This document shows, piece by piece, positions 33,983-41,941 of a DNA stretch of 64,000 bases. The notes under the pieces were generated by a model. It saw only the letters and a program-made list of their open reading frames with translations. It was not told where the DNA came from and did no database searches. Numbering within the stretch: the stretch's first letter is position 1; each line of letters begins with the position of its first letter. This stretch comes from Hymenobacter mucosus (GTDB taxonomy: Bacteria; Bacteroidota; Bacteroidia; Cytophagales; Hymenobacteraceae), in contig NZ_FZNS01000002.1 in assembly GCF_900188255.1 (NCBI RefSeq), forward strand, positions 248,001-312,000, given 5' to 3'. A program made the position numbers and the translations under genes.

Positions 33983-35029
33983 TTACAGCTCATCAAAAAA
34001 GGATTTCTCCCCCAAGGAAGCTGCCGTGGCAAAGCCCGGCTGCCCGGGGTGGGTAGCAGGCGCAGGCTGGGCAATTTCTGGGTGGCTAGGACCAACGGGG
34101 ATAATATCAGGGGCCGTGGGCTCCACGCGTGGCGAGTGCGGGTCGGGCACTTGCGAAGGTGCGGGTGGGTCGATGTGCGGCGCGGGCGAGATGCCGGGGT
34201 TTTCAGCTGGTCCGCCAGGGCGCTCAATTTCGGGGCCGGGTTGCTGGGCCGGGGCTCCTGGGTCGGGCTGCTGTCCAGGCTTGGGGTTGTAGCCCTTGGT
34301 TTCGGTAGGCTGCGCTTGGGGTGCTAGTTCAGGAGTGCTAGCACCTGAGCCGCCAAAAGAAACTGCGGCGCCACCAGCAACAGCGGCGGCAGAAGAGGTA
34401 GCAGAAGTATTTACGTACATGGAAGCGTCGTTTTTGGGTGAATCGTCGGTGGGATGAGTACGGTTCACTTTTACGCTTGCCGCCCGCGAAAGGATGGCGG
34501 CCGTACTAGCTTTCGGCCGATTGCGGGCTTTTTCGACTTTATCGAGGGCATCGGAAGCCAAGGTGTGCAGGTCGCGCGTGAGGCCATCGAGTAGGCTTTC
34601 TAAGCGCTGGCACTCCTGGCCCAAGCCATTCACCTCCTTCTGCATATCGGCCACGGTGCGCTCAGCTTGCTGATAAGCGTCCTCTACCACCGTGCGCGAC
34701 TTCTGCCGAGCATCAGCCAGAAGCTGTTCGGCCTGAAGCTGGGCTTCCCGAATACGCAACTGGGCATCGCGCTGGGCTTGCTCCGTAATGCTATTGCCCG
34801 TATCCTCGGCAGTTTTGAGCGTGCGGTAGAGGCTGGTTTCTACCTCGCGCATTTTCTGCACCTCCTGGGTTGCGTGGTCGAGCTTGAGGCGTAGCTCTCG
34901 GTTTTCGTCGCCCATTCGCTCCCATTGCTGAGAAAGCGTCAGCAAAAACGCTTGTACTTCGTCCTTATCTAATCCCCGAAAGGCTTTTTCGAAGGTTTTC
35001 TGCCGAATATCGAGGGCGGTAATTTTCAT
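33983..35029 (-). CDS. DivIVA domain protein with Pro/Ala-rich tail
   Basis: 348 residues. The N-terminal DivIVA domain (MKITALDIRQKTFEKAFRGL with KDEVQAFL) is followed by a long coiled coil (about 30-160: QWERMGDENRELRLKLDHA; DMQKEVNGLGQECQRLESLL). The last 150 residues are disordered and rich in Pro, Ala and Gly. DivIVA-type proteins sense membrane curvature or act as scaffolds at poles and septa. In Bacteroidota the domain's role is poorly known. Monocistronic. The ATG start is unambiguous. Confidence 0.88.
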   Translation of the reverse strand: MKITALDIRQKTFEKAFRGLDKDEVQAFLLTLSQQWERMGDENRELRLKLDHATQEVQKMREVETSLYRTLKTAEDTGNSITEQAQRDAQLRIREAQLQAEQLLADARQKSRTVVEDAYQQAERTVADMQKEVNGLGQECQRLESLLDGLTRDLHTLASDALDKVEKARNRPKASTAAILSRAASVKVNRTHPTDDSPKNDASMYVNTSATSSAAAVAGGAAVSFGGSGASTPELAPQAQPTETKGYNPKPGQQPDPGAPAQQPGPEIERPGGPAENPGISPAPHIDPPAPSQVPDPHSPRVEPTAPDIIPVGPSHPEIAQPAPATHPGQPGFATAASLGEKSFFDEL

Positions 35030-35166
35030 ATGCGCTGTTCGTAACTGCTAGCTAGTAGCCCACAGTTTTTGGATGAATGAATGTGCGGTGAAGCGCGGCA
35101 CCCGTACGGGGCAGGGGCGCCTCACGGGGTCGCAACGCCTGGCTAACCGTTAACGGCTCCTAGCGG

Positions 35167-36117
35167 TTAGCTATAAATTTCCCATACCGCGAGGCTGCGG
35201 TCGTCGCTACACGAAACTAGCCGATTCTGCCTTCCCGGCCAAAATAACTTGTTTACGGAGGTGCCGTGGCCCGCGTGGCGGGCCCGGTCTACTACCCGCA
35301 GCAAGTCTCCGGAAGCTGCATCCCAAAGCTTAATGCTCTTATCCATGCTACACGTGGCGAAGAGCTTTCCGTCGGGCGAAAAGGCGAGGTGGTTGATGGT
35401 AAACATGTGAGCAATTATGCTGCGGTGCTCCTGGTAGCCCGCTGCTACGTCCCAGATGCGCAGGTGGGCATCCCGGCCCGCCGTAAGCAGGTAGCGGCCA
35501 TCGGGAGAATATGCGGCCGTAAATACGGAGTTAGTAGCTCCTTTGATGACGTATTTCACTTCCAACGAATGCGTATCCAAAACACGCACTTGCCAGTCGG
35601 AACCGCCCACAGCCAGTTCGCCGCGCTCTTCGTGTAAGGTCAGGCAGCGTAGGCTTTTGTCGGAAAGACGCACCAGGGTTTCTACCTTAAAATCGGAGGT
35701 GCGTAACACGGCCAGCGTACCATCGCCCAGCGCAACGTATAGCCGTTGTTGAGCCGGAGCATGTACTAAATCGAAAACGGGTGCCGACGGCAGAGCTGTA
35801 GCGTAGGCCAGCTTTTTCTCCACCAAATCAATCACCTGGATTCCCTGGAAATTGTGACCTAAAACTAGCAGGTTGCGCTCCGGTAAGTGCAGCAAGGCAT
35901 ACACCGAGTTGTCCACCTTTGCTACTAGTTCCCCGTCGTGTTCCGGCTTCTCAACGCTCCAAGCAGCCACCATACCATCGGCCCCGGCCGAGTAGAATAC
36001 GTCCTGACCGATTGTACCCGCCACGGCGTACACACAGTCGCGGTGACCAGTAAGGGTAGCAAGCTTATGAACTTGAGGGCGAGGTAGGGAAGACAAAGCG
36101 GTAGGATCAGACAGCAA
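35167..36117 (-). CDS. WD40 repeat protein
   Basis: About 316 residues forming a seven-bladed WD40 propeller: LATLTGHRDCVYAVAG, FTAAYSPDGRYLLTAGRDAH, FTINHLAFSPDGKLFATCSM, SCSDDRSLAVWE. It has no signal peptide, so it is probably a cytosolic scaffold. The reading frame is open up to 36240 with ATGs at 36240 and 36189. However, a TACCTTTG promoter box lies at 36147-36140, and the first blade begins just after the TTG at 36117, so I use that start; the longer forms remain possible. Divergent from the phosphopantetheinyl transferase gene. Confidence 0.85.
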   Translation of the reverse strand: MLSDPTALSSLPRPQVHKLATLTGHRDCVYAVAGTIGQDVFYSAGADGMVAAWSVEKPEHDGELVAKVDNSVYALLHLPERNLLVLGHNFQGIQVIDLVEKKLAYATALPSAPVFDLVHAPAQQRLYVALGDGTLAVLRTSDFKVETLVRLSDKSLRCLTLHEERGELAVGGSDWQVRVLDTHSLEVKYVIKGATNSVFTAAYSPDGRYLLTAGRDAHLRIWDVAAGYQEHRSIIAHMFTINHLAFSPDGKLFATCSMDKSIKLWDAASGDLLRVVDRARHAGHGTSVNKLFWPGRQNRLVSCSDDRSLAVWEIYS

Positions 36118-36139
36118 ATGATACGCACTGACTGCGCCG

Positions 36140-36147
36140 CAAAGGTA
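36140..36147 (-). promoter_or_regulatory. -7 box TACCTTTG for the WD40 gene
   Basis: Exact TAnnTTTG on the minus strand, with a TTG 15 bp further upstream (36165-36163). It is placed inside the longest open frame of the WD40 gene and argues for the TTG start at 36117. Confidence 0.5.
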
Positions 36148-36341
36148 CGCGCCATTGTTGGCCAAGTACTCCTGCTCTACCTCTGGCATGCTTGATAAGG
36201 CACTATCTGGAGCAGTGAAACGTAAGGCTGCTAGATACAACCCGATAACTATTCCGGGTAGGATAAGGCAAACATCCCCGCACGCGGAGTCATAGATGGT
36301 AAGCGCTATCTTTATTACGCTTTACCTACCCTCTCCTTGCC

Positions 36342-36998
36342 TTGCCGCTGCATTCCCTCTCCCCTATTTCACAAACCAGTCTGCTAGGTCTCTGGCAGCT
36401 TACTGAGTCTGCCGAGCAGTTATGGAGTGCGTTGCCGGCCCATGCCCACTACCTGGCCCGTTTCCCCGATGGCCGCGACGAGGCCCGCACCCAGCAATGG
36501 CTGGCTGGCCGGGTGCTTGCCCATCAAGCGCTGCGTGAACTGAGTGACGCACCGGCTACCCTCGCCAATGATGCAAACGGCCGGCCGTACTTCCAAGAAC
36601 TTCCCCACTACGGAGTATCTCTCTCGCACTCCGGCAGCTGGGTCGCCGTTTTACTTTCGTCCCAAGCGGCAGTTGGCATAGATATTGAAATGATACGACC
36701 CAAAGCGCAACGGTTGGCACCGCGGTTTCTATCGGAGACCGAACGGGCCGACGCTGGCGACGATGCTGCAAAATGTAGTCTCTATTGGAGTGCCAAGGAG
36801 ACGCTCTACAAGCTGCACAGTCGCCGGGGCTTGGTGTTTAGGGAGCAACTATTGCTCAACCCGTTTGAGCTGCGGGAGGCAGGTGTTTTGACGGGGCACC
36901 TGCTGTTCGAAAACTTCCGCAGCCAACACCACATCCATTACCTGCGCCCAAGTCCCGACTACGTTCTAACTTACGCCACTAGCGAACTAGTGCCCTAG
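36342..36998 (+). CDS. 4'-phosphopantetheinyl transferase (Sfp-type)
   Basis: 218 residues. It transfers the phosphopantetheine arm of CoA to carrier proteins. Sfp-type motifs: VGIDIEM (about 111-117, Mg-binding D and E) and WSAKETLYK (149-157, catalytic E and K). The size and two-motif layout fit the Sfp/EntD/Gsp group rather than the shorter AcpS. The start is TTG 36342, with no good ATG nearby, and is therefore uncertain. No polyketide or peptide synthetase genes are adjacent. Confidence 0.9.
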   Translation: MPLHSLSPISQTSLLGLWQLTESAEQLWSALPAHAHYLARFPDGRDEARTQQWLAGRVLAHQALRELSDAPATLANDANGRPYFQELPHYGVSLSHSGSWVAVLLSSQAAVGIDIEMIRPKAQRLAPRFLSETERADAGDDAAKCSLYWSAKETLYKLHSRRGLVFREQLLLNPFELREAGVLTGHLLFENFRSQHHIHYLRPSPDYVLTYATSELVP

Positions 36999-37082
36999 TG
37001 CTCCGGTACTGCGCCTGAAGCGCTGCAACGTTAGCTTTAGGAATAGCCGCACTAGCTCCCTTTCTCACTTCACCCTTCCTAC

Positions 37083-37694
37083 ATGTCCCTTCGCCGTATT
37101 TCCATCATTGCCGCTGCTACCCTGCTTTTCTGCACCGTGGCCGTAGGTGTTGCCCGCGCGCAGGGTGCCCGATCGGTATCTGATTTCAGCTTGAAAAATA
37201 GCGCTAACACTGAAGTAGCACTGAAAAGCTTCAGCGGACGCAAAGCCGTGGTGGTGGTGTTTGTGAACCCAACGTGTGCTTTCTCCAAGCTATATCAGAG
37301 CCGTTTGGGTGCCCTCAATAATGAGTACACTGCCAAAGGAGTAGAGTTTCTATTCGTCAACGCCCCCATCAACCTGGAAGCCAGCACTGACATGGGCGAT
37401 GCGGAGAAACTGAAAATTAAAGCTACGGGCGGGGCCGATACCCCCCTCTTTACCGACGATGGACAGAAAGTTAGCGCTATGCTTGGAGCCACTAAAACTC
37501 CCGAAGTAGTGCTACTCCAGCCCACCGGTGATGGGTTTGCGGTTCGCTATAAAGGGGCTATTGACGATAATCCGCAGGTAGAAAGTTATGTAAAGGAGCG
37601 CTACCTCGCACAAGCTCTGGATAATATACTGGCTGGCCGCCCAGCCGGTGTAGCCGATAAACGCGCGGCGGGCTGCCTGATCAAAAAGTTCTAA
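37083..37694 (+). CDS. Redoxin/thioredoxin-like protein with a single active-site Cys
   Basis: 203 residues with signal peptide (about 1-27, VGVARAQ). An AhpC/TSA-type thioredoxin fold: SDFSLKNSANTEVALKSFSG, then VVVFVNPTCAFSK. The usual CxxC is CxxS (C65), and a second cysteine sits in the C-terminal AAGCLIKKF (C198). This C-terminal GCxIK motif is shared by a group of redoxin proteins and could provide the resolving cysteine. The protein is probably a periplasmic peroxiredoxin-like or sensor protein. Ends before a bidirectional terminator. Confidence 0.85.
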   Translation: MSLRRISIIAAATLLFCTVAVGVARAQGARSVSDFSLKNSANTEVALKSFSGRKAVVVVFVNPTCAFSKLYQSRLGALNNEYTAKGVEFLFVNAPINLEASTDMGDAEKLKIKATGGADTPLFTDDGQKVSAMLGATKTPEVVLLQPTGDGFAVRYKGAIDDNPQVESYVKERYLAQALDNILAGRPAGVADKRAAGCLIKKF

Positions 37695-37708
37695 TATCCC
37701 CTCTTCTG

Positions 37709-37756
37709 ATAACAAGAAGGCCCCTGGACGTTTGTGTCCAGGGGCCTTCTTGTTAT
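37709..37756. terminator. Bidirectional terminator
   Basis: 21-bp perfect arms (37709-37729, 37736-37756), 6-nt loop, between the convergent redoxin gene and the SirB1-like gene. Confidence 0.8.
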
Positions 37757-37815
37757 GAAATACACGCTGCAGTACGTATTGTCTAGAAGTGTGCTTCCAG
37801 AAAGAATAGCGAAGC

Positions 37816-38775
37816 TTACTCTTCGTTCGGTTCAGAAGATTCGTTAGCACCGCCCTCCTCATTCATTAGAATGGCTAAGAGAGTACCTACCTCGGCAGCT
37901 TTGGCTGGTTCTTGCAGCTTTTCAAAGCTCAGCTGCAGGTTGCGCAATGCTCGTCGCACAATATCAATGTGGGTGCAGGGCTCAAAAAATATCTCGTTGG
38001 GCGTGAGGTTGAGTTGCCCAATATAGTGCTCAATATCGGTGCGGGAGAGCACAAGCCCTCGGTTGTAGCAGTTGATGTAAAACGGCTCTAGCGGGCCCTC
38101 GGGCCGATACGTCAGTACAAACAAGTTGGGCAGGTTTACGCCGTACACTGGCATTTTCAGCCGTTGGGCTACCAACAAGTAAATCACGCAGAGGGTAAGC
38201 GGATTGCCCCGCCGCGTTTCCAACACCCGGTGCAACATGGAGTTGGCTGGGGAGTGAAAATTCTGGGTATTAGCGGCAAACTTGTGTGTCCGGAAAAGCA
38301 CATGGTTTAGCGTCTGCACCTGGTCGGCGGGGTGCATTTCAGGCTGAAGCAGGGTCCAAGCCTCAAAGCGCAACTGCTCAATAGCCCGGTTCAGCACCTG
38401 GAAGTCGGCATCCGGATACTGATACGAGTTCATCAGCCACATTCCTTCCAACAGGTTTTCGCCGCCAGAATCGCGCCATACCCGCAGGCGCTGCTGCAAC
38501 CCTTCGAACTGCAAATGGTGAATCAAATCCTCCAGGCGCTGTTGCTGCTGAGGATCAAGACTTTCCTCCCACGACTCTTCCAGGAACGGAATGATAGTTT
38601 CGCCCAGAGTCTGAATTTTCTCCTGAATCTGCGGGGCAACTTCAGGGTCGTCGAGCAGGGAGATGAGGGCTTTGATTTCTTTGTTAGTCAAGGGAACAGA
38701 ACGCTTCGTAGGTGGGTCAGATTCGGCAAATTTAAAGGTAACCGGCGTGGTTTGCCCTCGCCTGTTGCCTTGCAT
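37816..38775 (-). CDS. SirB1/transglutaminase-like family protein
   Basis: 319 residues. An N-terminal helical region (ALISLLDDPEVAPQIQEKIQ) is followed by the SirB1-type transglutaminase-like domain: LNHVLFRTHKF, NSMLHRVLETRRGNPLTLCV, and PVYGVNLPNLFVLTY. The papain-like Cys/His/Asp set is not clear, as in many members of this group, so enzyme activity is doubtful. ATG 38775 is used; a TTG at 38691 after a TAAATTTG box (38734-38727) is an alternative start. Confidence 0.83.
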   Translation of the reverse strand: MQGNRRGQTTPVTFKFAESDPPTKRSVPLTNKEIKALISLLDDPEVAPQIQEKIQTLGETIIPFLEESWEESLDPQQQQRLEDLIHHLQFEGLQQRLRVWRDSGGENLLEGMWLMNSYQYPDADFQVLNRAIEQLRFEAWTLLQPEMHPADQVQTLNHVLFRTHKFAANTQNFHSPANSMLHRVLETRRGNPLTLCVIYLLVAQRLKMPVYGVNLPNLFVLTYRPEGPLEPFYINCYNRGLVLSRTDIEHYIGQLNLTPNEIFFEPCTHIDIVRRALRNLQLSFEKLQEPAKAAEVGTLLAILMNEEGGANESSEPNEE

Positions 38776-38894
38776 TAACAGGCTAAATATGGTAGAACGT
38801 TCAATCTACAATACTGCACCTGGGTAAGTCAATGATATGACAGTGTACTATCATATATACCGTCGCCTGTCTAGCCAGCAACGATACAGAGGCA

Positions 38895-40622
38895 CTAGCG
38901 CAACAAGTTAGTTTTTGCCAACTCTAGTATTTCGTCGCCCCGGCCGCTCATAATTGCTTTCAGGGTATAGAGGCTAAAGCCTTTCACCTGGCTGGCTTCA
39001 ATAGTAGGCGGCATGGATAGCTCGGCGCGCTTCACAACAGCATCGAGAATAACAGGCCCTGGATGCGCCAACATTTGAGCAATGGCGGCGGGCAAGTCGG
39101 CGGGGTCTTGCACACGGATGCCCCGCACGCCCGCCGCTTCGGCCAGCGCCGCAAAGTTGGGGTTTTCCAATTCGGTGCCGTACTCTAAAATACCAGCCGC
39201 GCGCATTTCTAATTCTACAAAGCCTAGGCTATTGTTGTTGAAGATGACCACTTTCACGGGCGCCTTCAATTGTTTTAGCGTCAGCAGCTCGCCCATGAGC
39301 ATGGCAAATCCCCCATCACCCGCCATGGCTATCACTTGGCGGCTGGGAAAAGCAAGCTGAGCGCCAAGAGCCTGCGGCATGGCATTCGCCATGCTACCAT
39401 GGTTAAAGGAGCCAACCAACCGACGTTTGCCATTGAAGCGCAGGTAGCGCGCAGCCCACACGGTAGGCGTACCCACATCACACGTGAAGATGGCGTCGTC
39501 GGCCGCTTGCTCGTTGAGTAGCCTGGTCACGTACTGGGGGTGCATGCTAGTGTCGCCGGGCTCACCAGTGGCTAGCTCATTCAGGTCTTGGCGGGCGTCG
39601 CGGTAGTTATCGAGGGCTTTTTCCAGGTGCCGGCGGTCTGATTTGTGATTCAGCAGTGGCAGCAAAGCCTGAATAGTAGCGGCTACGTCACCAACCAGGC
39701 CTACCTCTACCCTAGTTCGGCGACCTATGTGCTCACCCCGGAGGTCAACCTGTACCGTTCGGATGTCCTGGGGCAGGAATTGCGAGTAGGGAAAATCGGT
39801 ACCCAGCATGAGCATGGCGTCGGCATCCATTAGCGCATCATAGCCCGAAGTAAAGCCGAGCAAGCCGCTTAGGCCTACATCGTAGGGGTTATTGGCTTCT
39901 ACATACTCTTTGCCACGCAAGGCGTGCACCACGGGCGCGCCCAGCATTTCGGCTACTTGCAATAGTTCGGCATGGGCAGTGGCGCAGCCAGCCCCTGCCA
40001 TAATGGTTACTTTATCGGAGGTATTTAGCAAGTCGGCGGCGGCGCGCAGATCCTCAATACTGGGTACGAGGGTAGCTTTACTGCGCAGCACGGGCAAGCG
40101 GGGCTCAGGGGCTTCCACCTTCTCGTGGCTGATGTCGCCGGGAATTACCAGCACGGCTACTCCACGCTGAGTGATGGCCGTTTGGATGGCAATTTCAGTG
40201 GTGCGCACGGCTTGATCAGGAATGCCAATCAGCTCACAGTAGGCACTGCATTCTTTGAAAGTCAGCTCCGGGTGAGTTTCCTGAAAATATTGAGTTCCTA
40301 TCTCAATACTGGGAATTTGGGCGGCAATAGCCAGTACAGGCACCCGACTACGGTGGCAATCATATAGGCCATTGAGCAAGTGGGTGTTGCCGGGCCCGCA
40401 AGATCCGGCACACACGGCCAGCGTGCCCGTTACGTGAGCCTCGGCGCCGGCGGCAAAAGCGCCAGCTTCTTCGTTGCGCACATGCACCCACTCTATTCCC
40501 TCTCGCTTCCGGATTTCTTCGGTAATACCGTTCAGTGAGTCGCCCACTACTCCATACACCCGCGTAACGCCGGCCGCCATGATGGTATCAACTAGTATTT
40601 CAGAGACAGTCTTCTTCGCCAT
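38895..40622 (-). CDS. poxB: Pyruvate dehydrogenase (quinone) / pyruvate oxidase
   Basis: Thiamine-diphosphate and FAD enzyme, 575 residues, close to PoxB of E. coli in length. It oxidatively decarboxylates pyruvate to acetate, passing electrons to quinone. The catalytic glutamate lies in VRNEEAGAFAAG (E51/E52), the Mg/ThDP motif is GDGGF near 434-438, followed by IFNNNSLGFVELEM. The central FAD domain carries GSCGPGNTHLLNG near 74-86. A different ThDP-dependent decarboxylase is possible, but the overall match is PoxB. Monocistronic. Confidence 0.9.
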   Translation of the reverse strand: MAKKTVSEILVDTIMAAGVTRVYGVVGDSLNGITEEIRKREGIEWVHVRNEEAGAFAAGAEAHVTGTLAVCAGSCGPGNTHLLNGLYDCHRSRVPVLAIAAQIPSIEIGTQYFQETHPELTFKECSAYCELIGIPDQAVRTTEIAIQTAITQRGVAVLVIPGDISHEKVEAPEPRLPVLRSKATLVPSIEDLRAAADLLNTSDKVTIMAGAGCATAHAELLQVAEMLGAPVVHALRGKEYVEANNPYDVGLSGLLGFTSGYDALMDADAMLMLGTDFPYSQFLPQDIRTVQVDLRGEHIGRRTRVEVGLVGDVAATIQALLPLLNHKSDRRHLEKALDNYRDARQDLNELATGEPGDTSMHPQYVTRLLNEQAADDAIFTCDVGTPTVWAARYLRFNGKRRLVGSFNHGSMANAMPQALGAQLAFPSRQVIAMAGDGGFAMLMGELLTLKQLKAPVKVVIFNNNSLGFVELEMRAAGILEYGTELENPNFAALAEAAGVRGIRVQDPADLPAAIAQMLAHPGPVILDAVVKRAELSMPPTIEASQVKGFSLYTLKAIMSGRGDEILELAKTNLLR

Positions 40623-40800
40623 AATCTTCAGAGGTTAGTCTCTAGGCTATACGGCAGAACAAAACGTGCGGGCTATTAATCTTCCCGTCTGAAGCCCTCT
40701 ACATCCCCTATCCAAGCCAAAGGGTTGTCCGTTACGAGATAGTCCAGGTACTTCGAAAGTACACCTCAGCCGTTGCTACCAGCACAACCTCAACCTTGCC

Positions 40801-41268
40801 CTAGCCGAGCAATCCCGATATACCCTTCACATTCAATCGAGCAAATTTCAGCACACGCTCGAACTTGTCTTGGGTTGCGGTCAGCTCTTCGTCTTCCGGC
40901 ATTTTAGTGGGCACATGGGTAATCAGCAATGCAAACACCGAAGCGGCAATGTCCATGTACCCCAAAATCAGGAGGTAAAGTTGCTTCTTCTGATCCTCGG
41001 AGTAGCCCTTGGTGCGAATTGCCTTTACCAGCGTATCGAGCTGGGTTGTTTCGTCGGTATATAAGTCGCGGAGAGTGCTACGGGCGCTTGCGTACTCTGC
41101 CTGCTCTTCTTCACTGGCTGAGTGTAGGGCAAACGGAAACGTCTCCGCAAAGGCAGTAGCCTTCAGAAAGGTCTTTTCAGCGCCGTAAACAGCAGTTAGA
41201 TGCTTTTGCAGGCTAGTCCAGAGGCCAGTGCGGGCTTTTTCAAAAGCGGCGGTATTCTGGTCGGTCAC
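40801..41268 (-). CDS. Uncharacterised helical protein
   Basis: 155 residues, predicted all-helical and acidic, no signal peptide. Blocks: AFEKARTGLWTSLQKHLTAV, ARSTLRDLYTDETTQLDTLV and LYLLILGYMDIAASVFALL. No recognised family. The frame is open to 41304, but a TACCTTTG promoter box lies at 41301-41294, so the GTG at 41268 is the likely start. Preceded by a 337-bp gene-free stretch. Confidence 0.65.
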   Translation of the reverse strand: MTDQNTAAFEKARTGLWTSLQKHLTAVYGAEKTFLKATAFAETFPFALHSASEEEQAEYASARSTLRDLYTDETTQLDTLVKAIRTKGYSEDQKKQLYLLILGYMDIAASVFALLITHVPTKMPEDEELTATQDKFERVLKFARLNVKGISGLLG

Positions 41269-41605
41269 GATGAAGCAGTATTGAGGTGGACGACAAAGGT
41301 ACAAGGCCCAGGGGTAGCGGCTAAAACCTTCTCGTTGCTAGTATTGTGGCTCTTTTCAGCTTCTCAAACGCAGCTAATTAGTGCCTAACCAGCCGGAGAT
41401 AACCTAGTATACGTTTTTCCTTTTCTGAAGCTTACTGATATCCGTTCCTATACTTAAACAACGCTTACATTATAAGCTGTTCTCCCTACGTCCGTGATTG
41501 TCTACTACCCCACTGTGCGCTTGGTTCTAGGCTGGCACCAGCGCTAAGTGCACGATAGGGCATCATGTTATTCGCGCTATCGTATCTCATTAGGGGGTAG
41601 AAGAA
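41269..41605. other. 337-bp intergenic region
   Basis: Holds the TACCTTTG box of the gene at 40801 (41301-41294) and a weak hairpin ACGATAG/CTATCGT (41552-41583) that could end the 41606 gene. It also has a short GCTGG-CA-CCAGC hairpin. The middle is AT-rich. No coding frame or known RNA is seen. Confidence 0.5.
41294..41301 (-). promoter_or_regulatory. -7 box TACCTTTG for the 40801 gene
   Basis: Exact TAnnTTTG on the minus strand 26 bp before the GTG start at 41268. No clear -33 TTG is visible. Confidence 0.45.
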
Positions 41606-41941
41606 TTATCTCCTTGTGTATAAGTATTCGTTAGGGTTAGCAAACTGGAACATAGTCAACCACTCAGATATTGGTACAGGCGTCTCCTCAGTTACACTGT
41701 CGTACACTATCCAACAATTTGCTTGTTCTGATAGGCTTTGTAACTTCTCAATAGTATGTTCATTAATATGTCCTTGACCATATTTTGCTGGACCGCGAAG
41801 CATAATATGCCACAAAGCATACTCAAGACCATTTATCCAGCTTGCACACCATGTTTCCTCTGAAACGTTACTCATAAAATCGTGTAGCGCTTTCTGCCGC
41901 TCATTAAGGTTTCTATACATAGCCAGGCTATTTAGATTCAT
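41606..41941 (-). CDS. AT-rich uncharacterised gene coupled to the carboxylase gene
   Basis: 111 residues, no signal peptide. The protein is rich in Trp and Asn: ETWCASWINGLEYALWHIML and ISEWLTMFQFANPNEYLY. The start overlaps the carboxylase stop by one base (TGATG), so it is translationally coupled. GC content is about 40% by hand count over 41641-41940, against roughly 55% nearby, suggesting recent gain or a special role. No family recognised; the size and make-up are compatible with an immunity-type protein, but this is a guess. Confidence 0.7.
   Translation of the reverse strand: MNLNSLAMYRNLNERQKALHDFMSNVSEETWCASWINGLEYALWHIMLRGPAKYGQGHINEHTIEKLQSLSEQANCWIVYDSVTEETPVPISEWLTMFQFANPNEYLYTRR

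Noticed and set aside
41552-41583. Terminator of the 41606 gene
   Set aside because: The 7-bp stem has an 18-nt loop and no T-tract, so it is mentioned only as part of the intergenic region.
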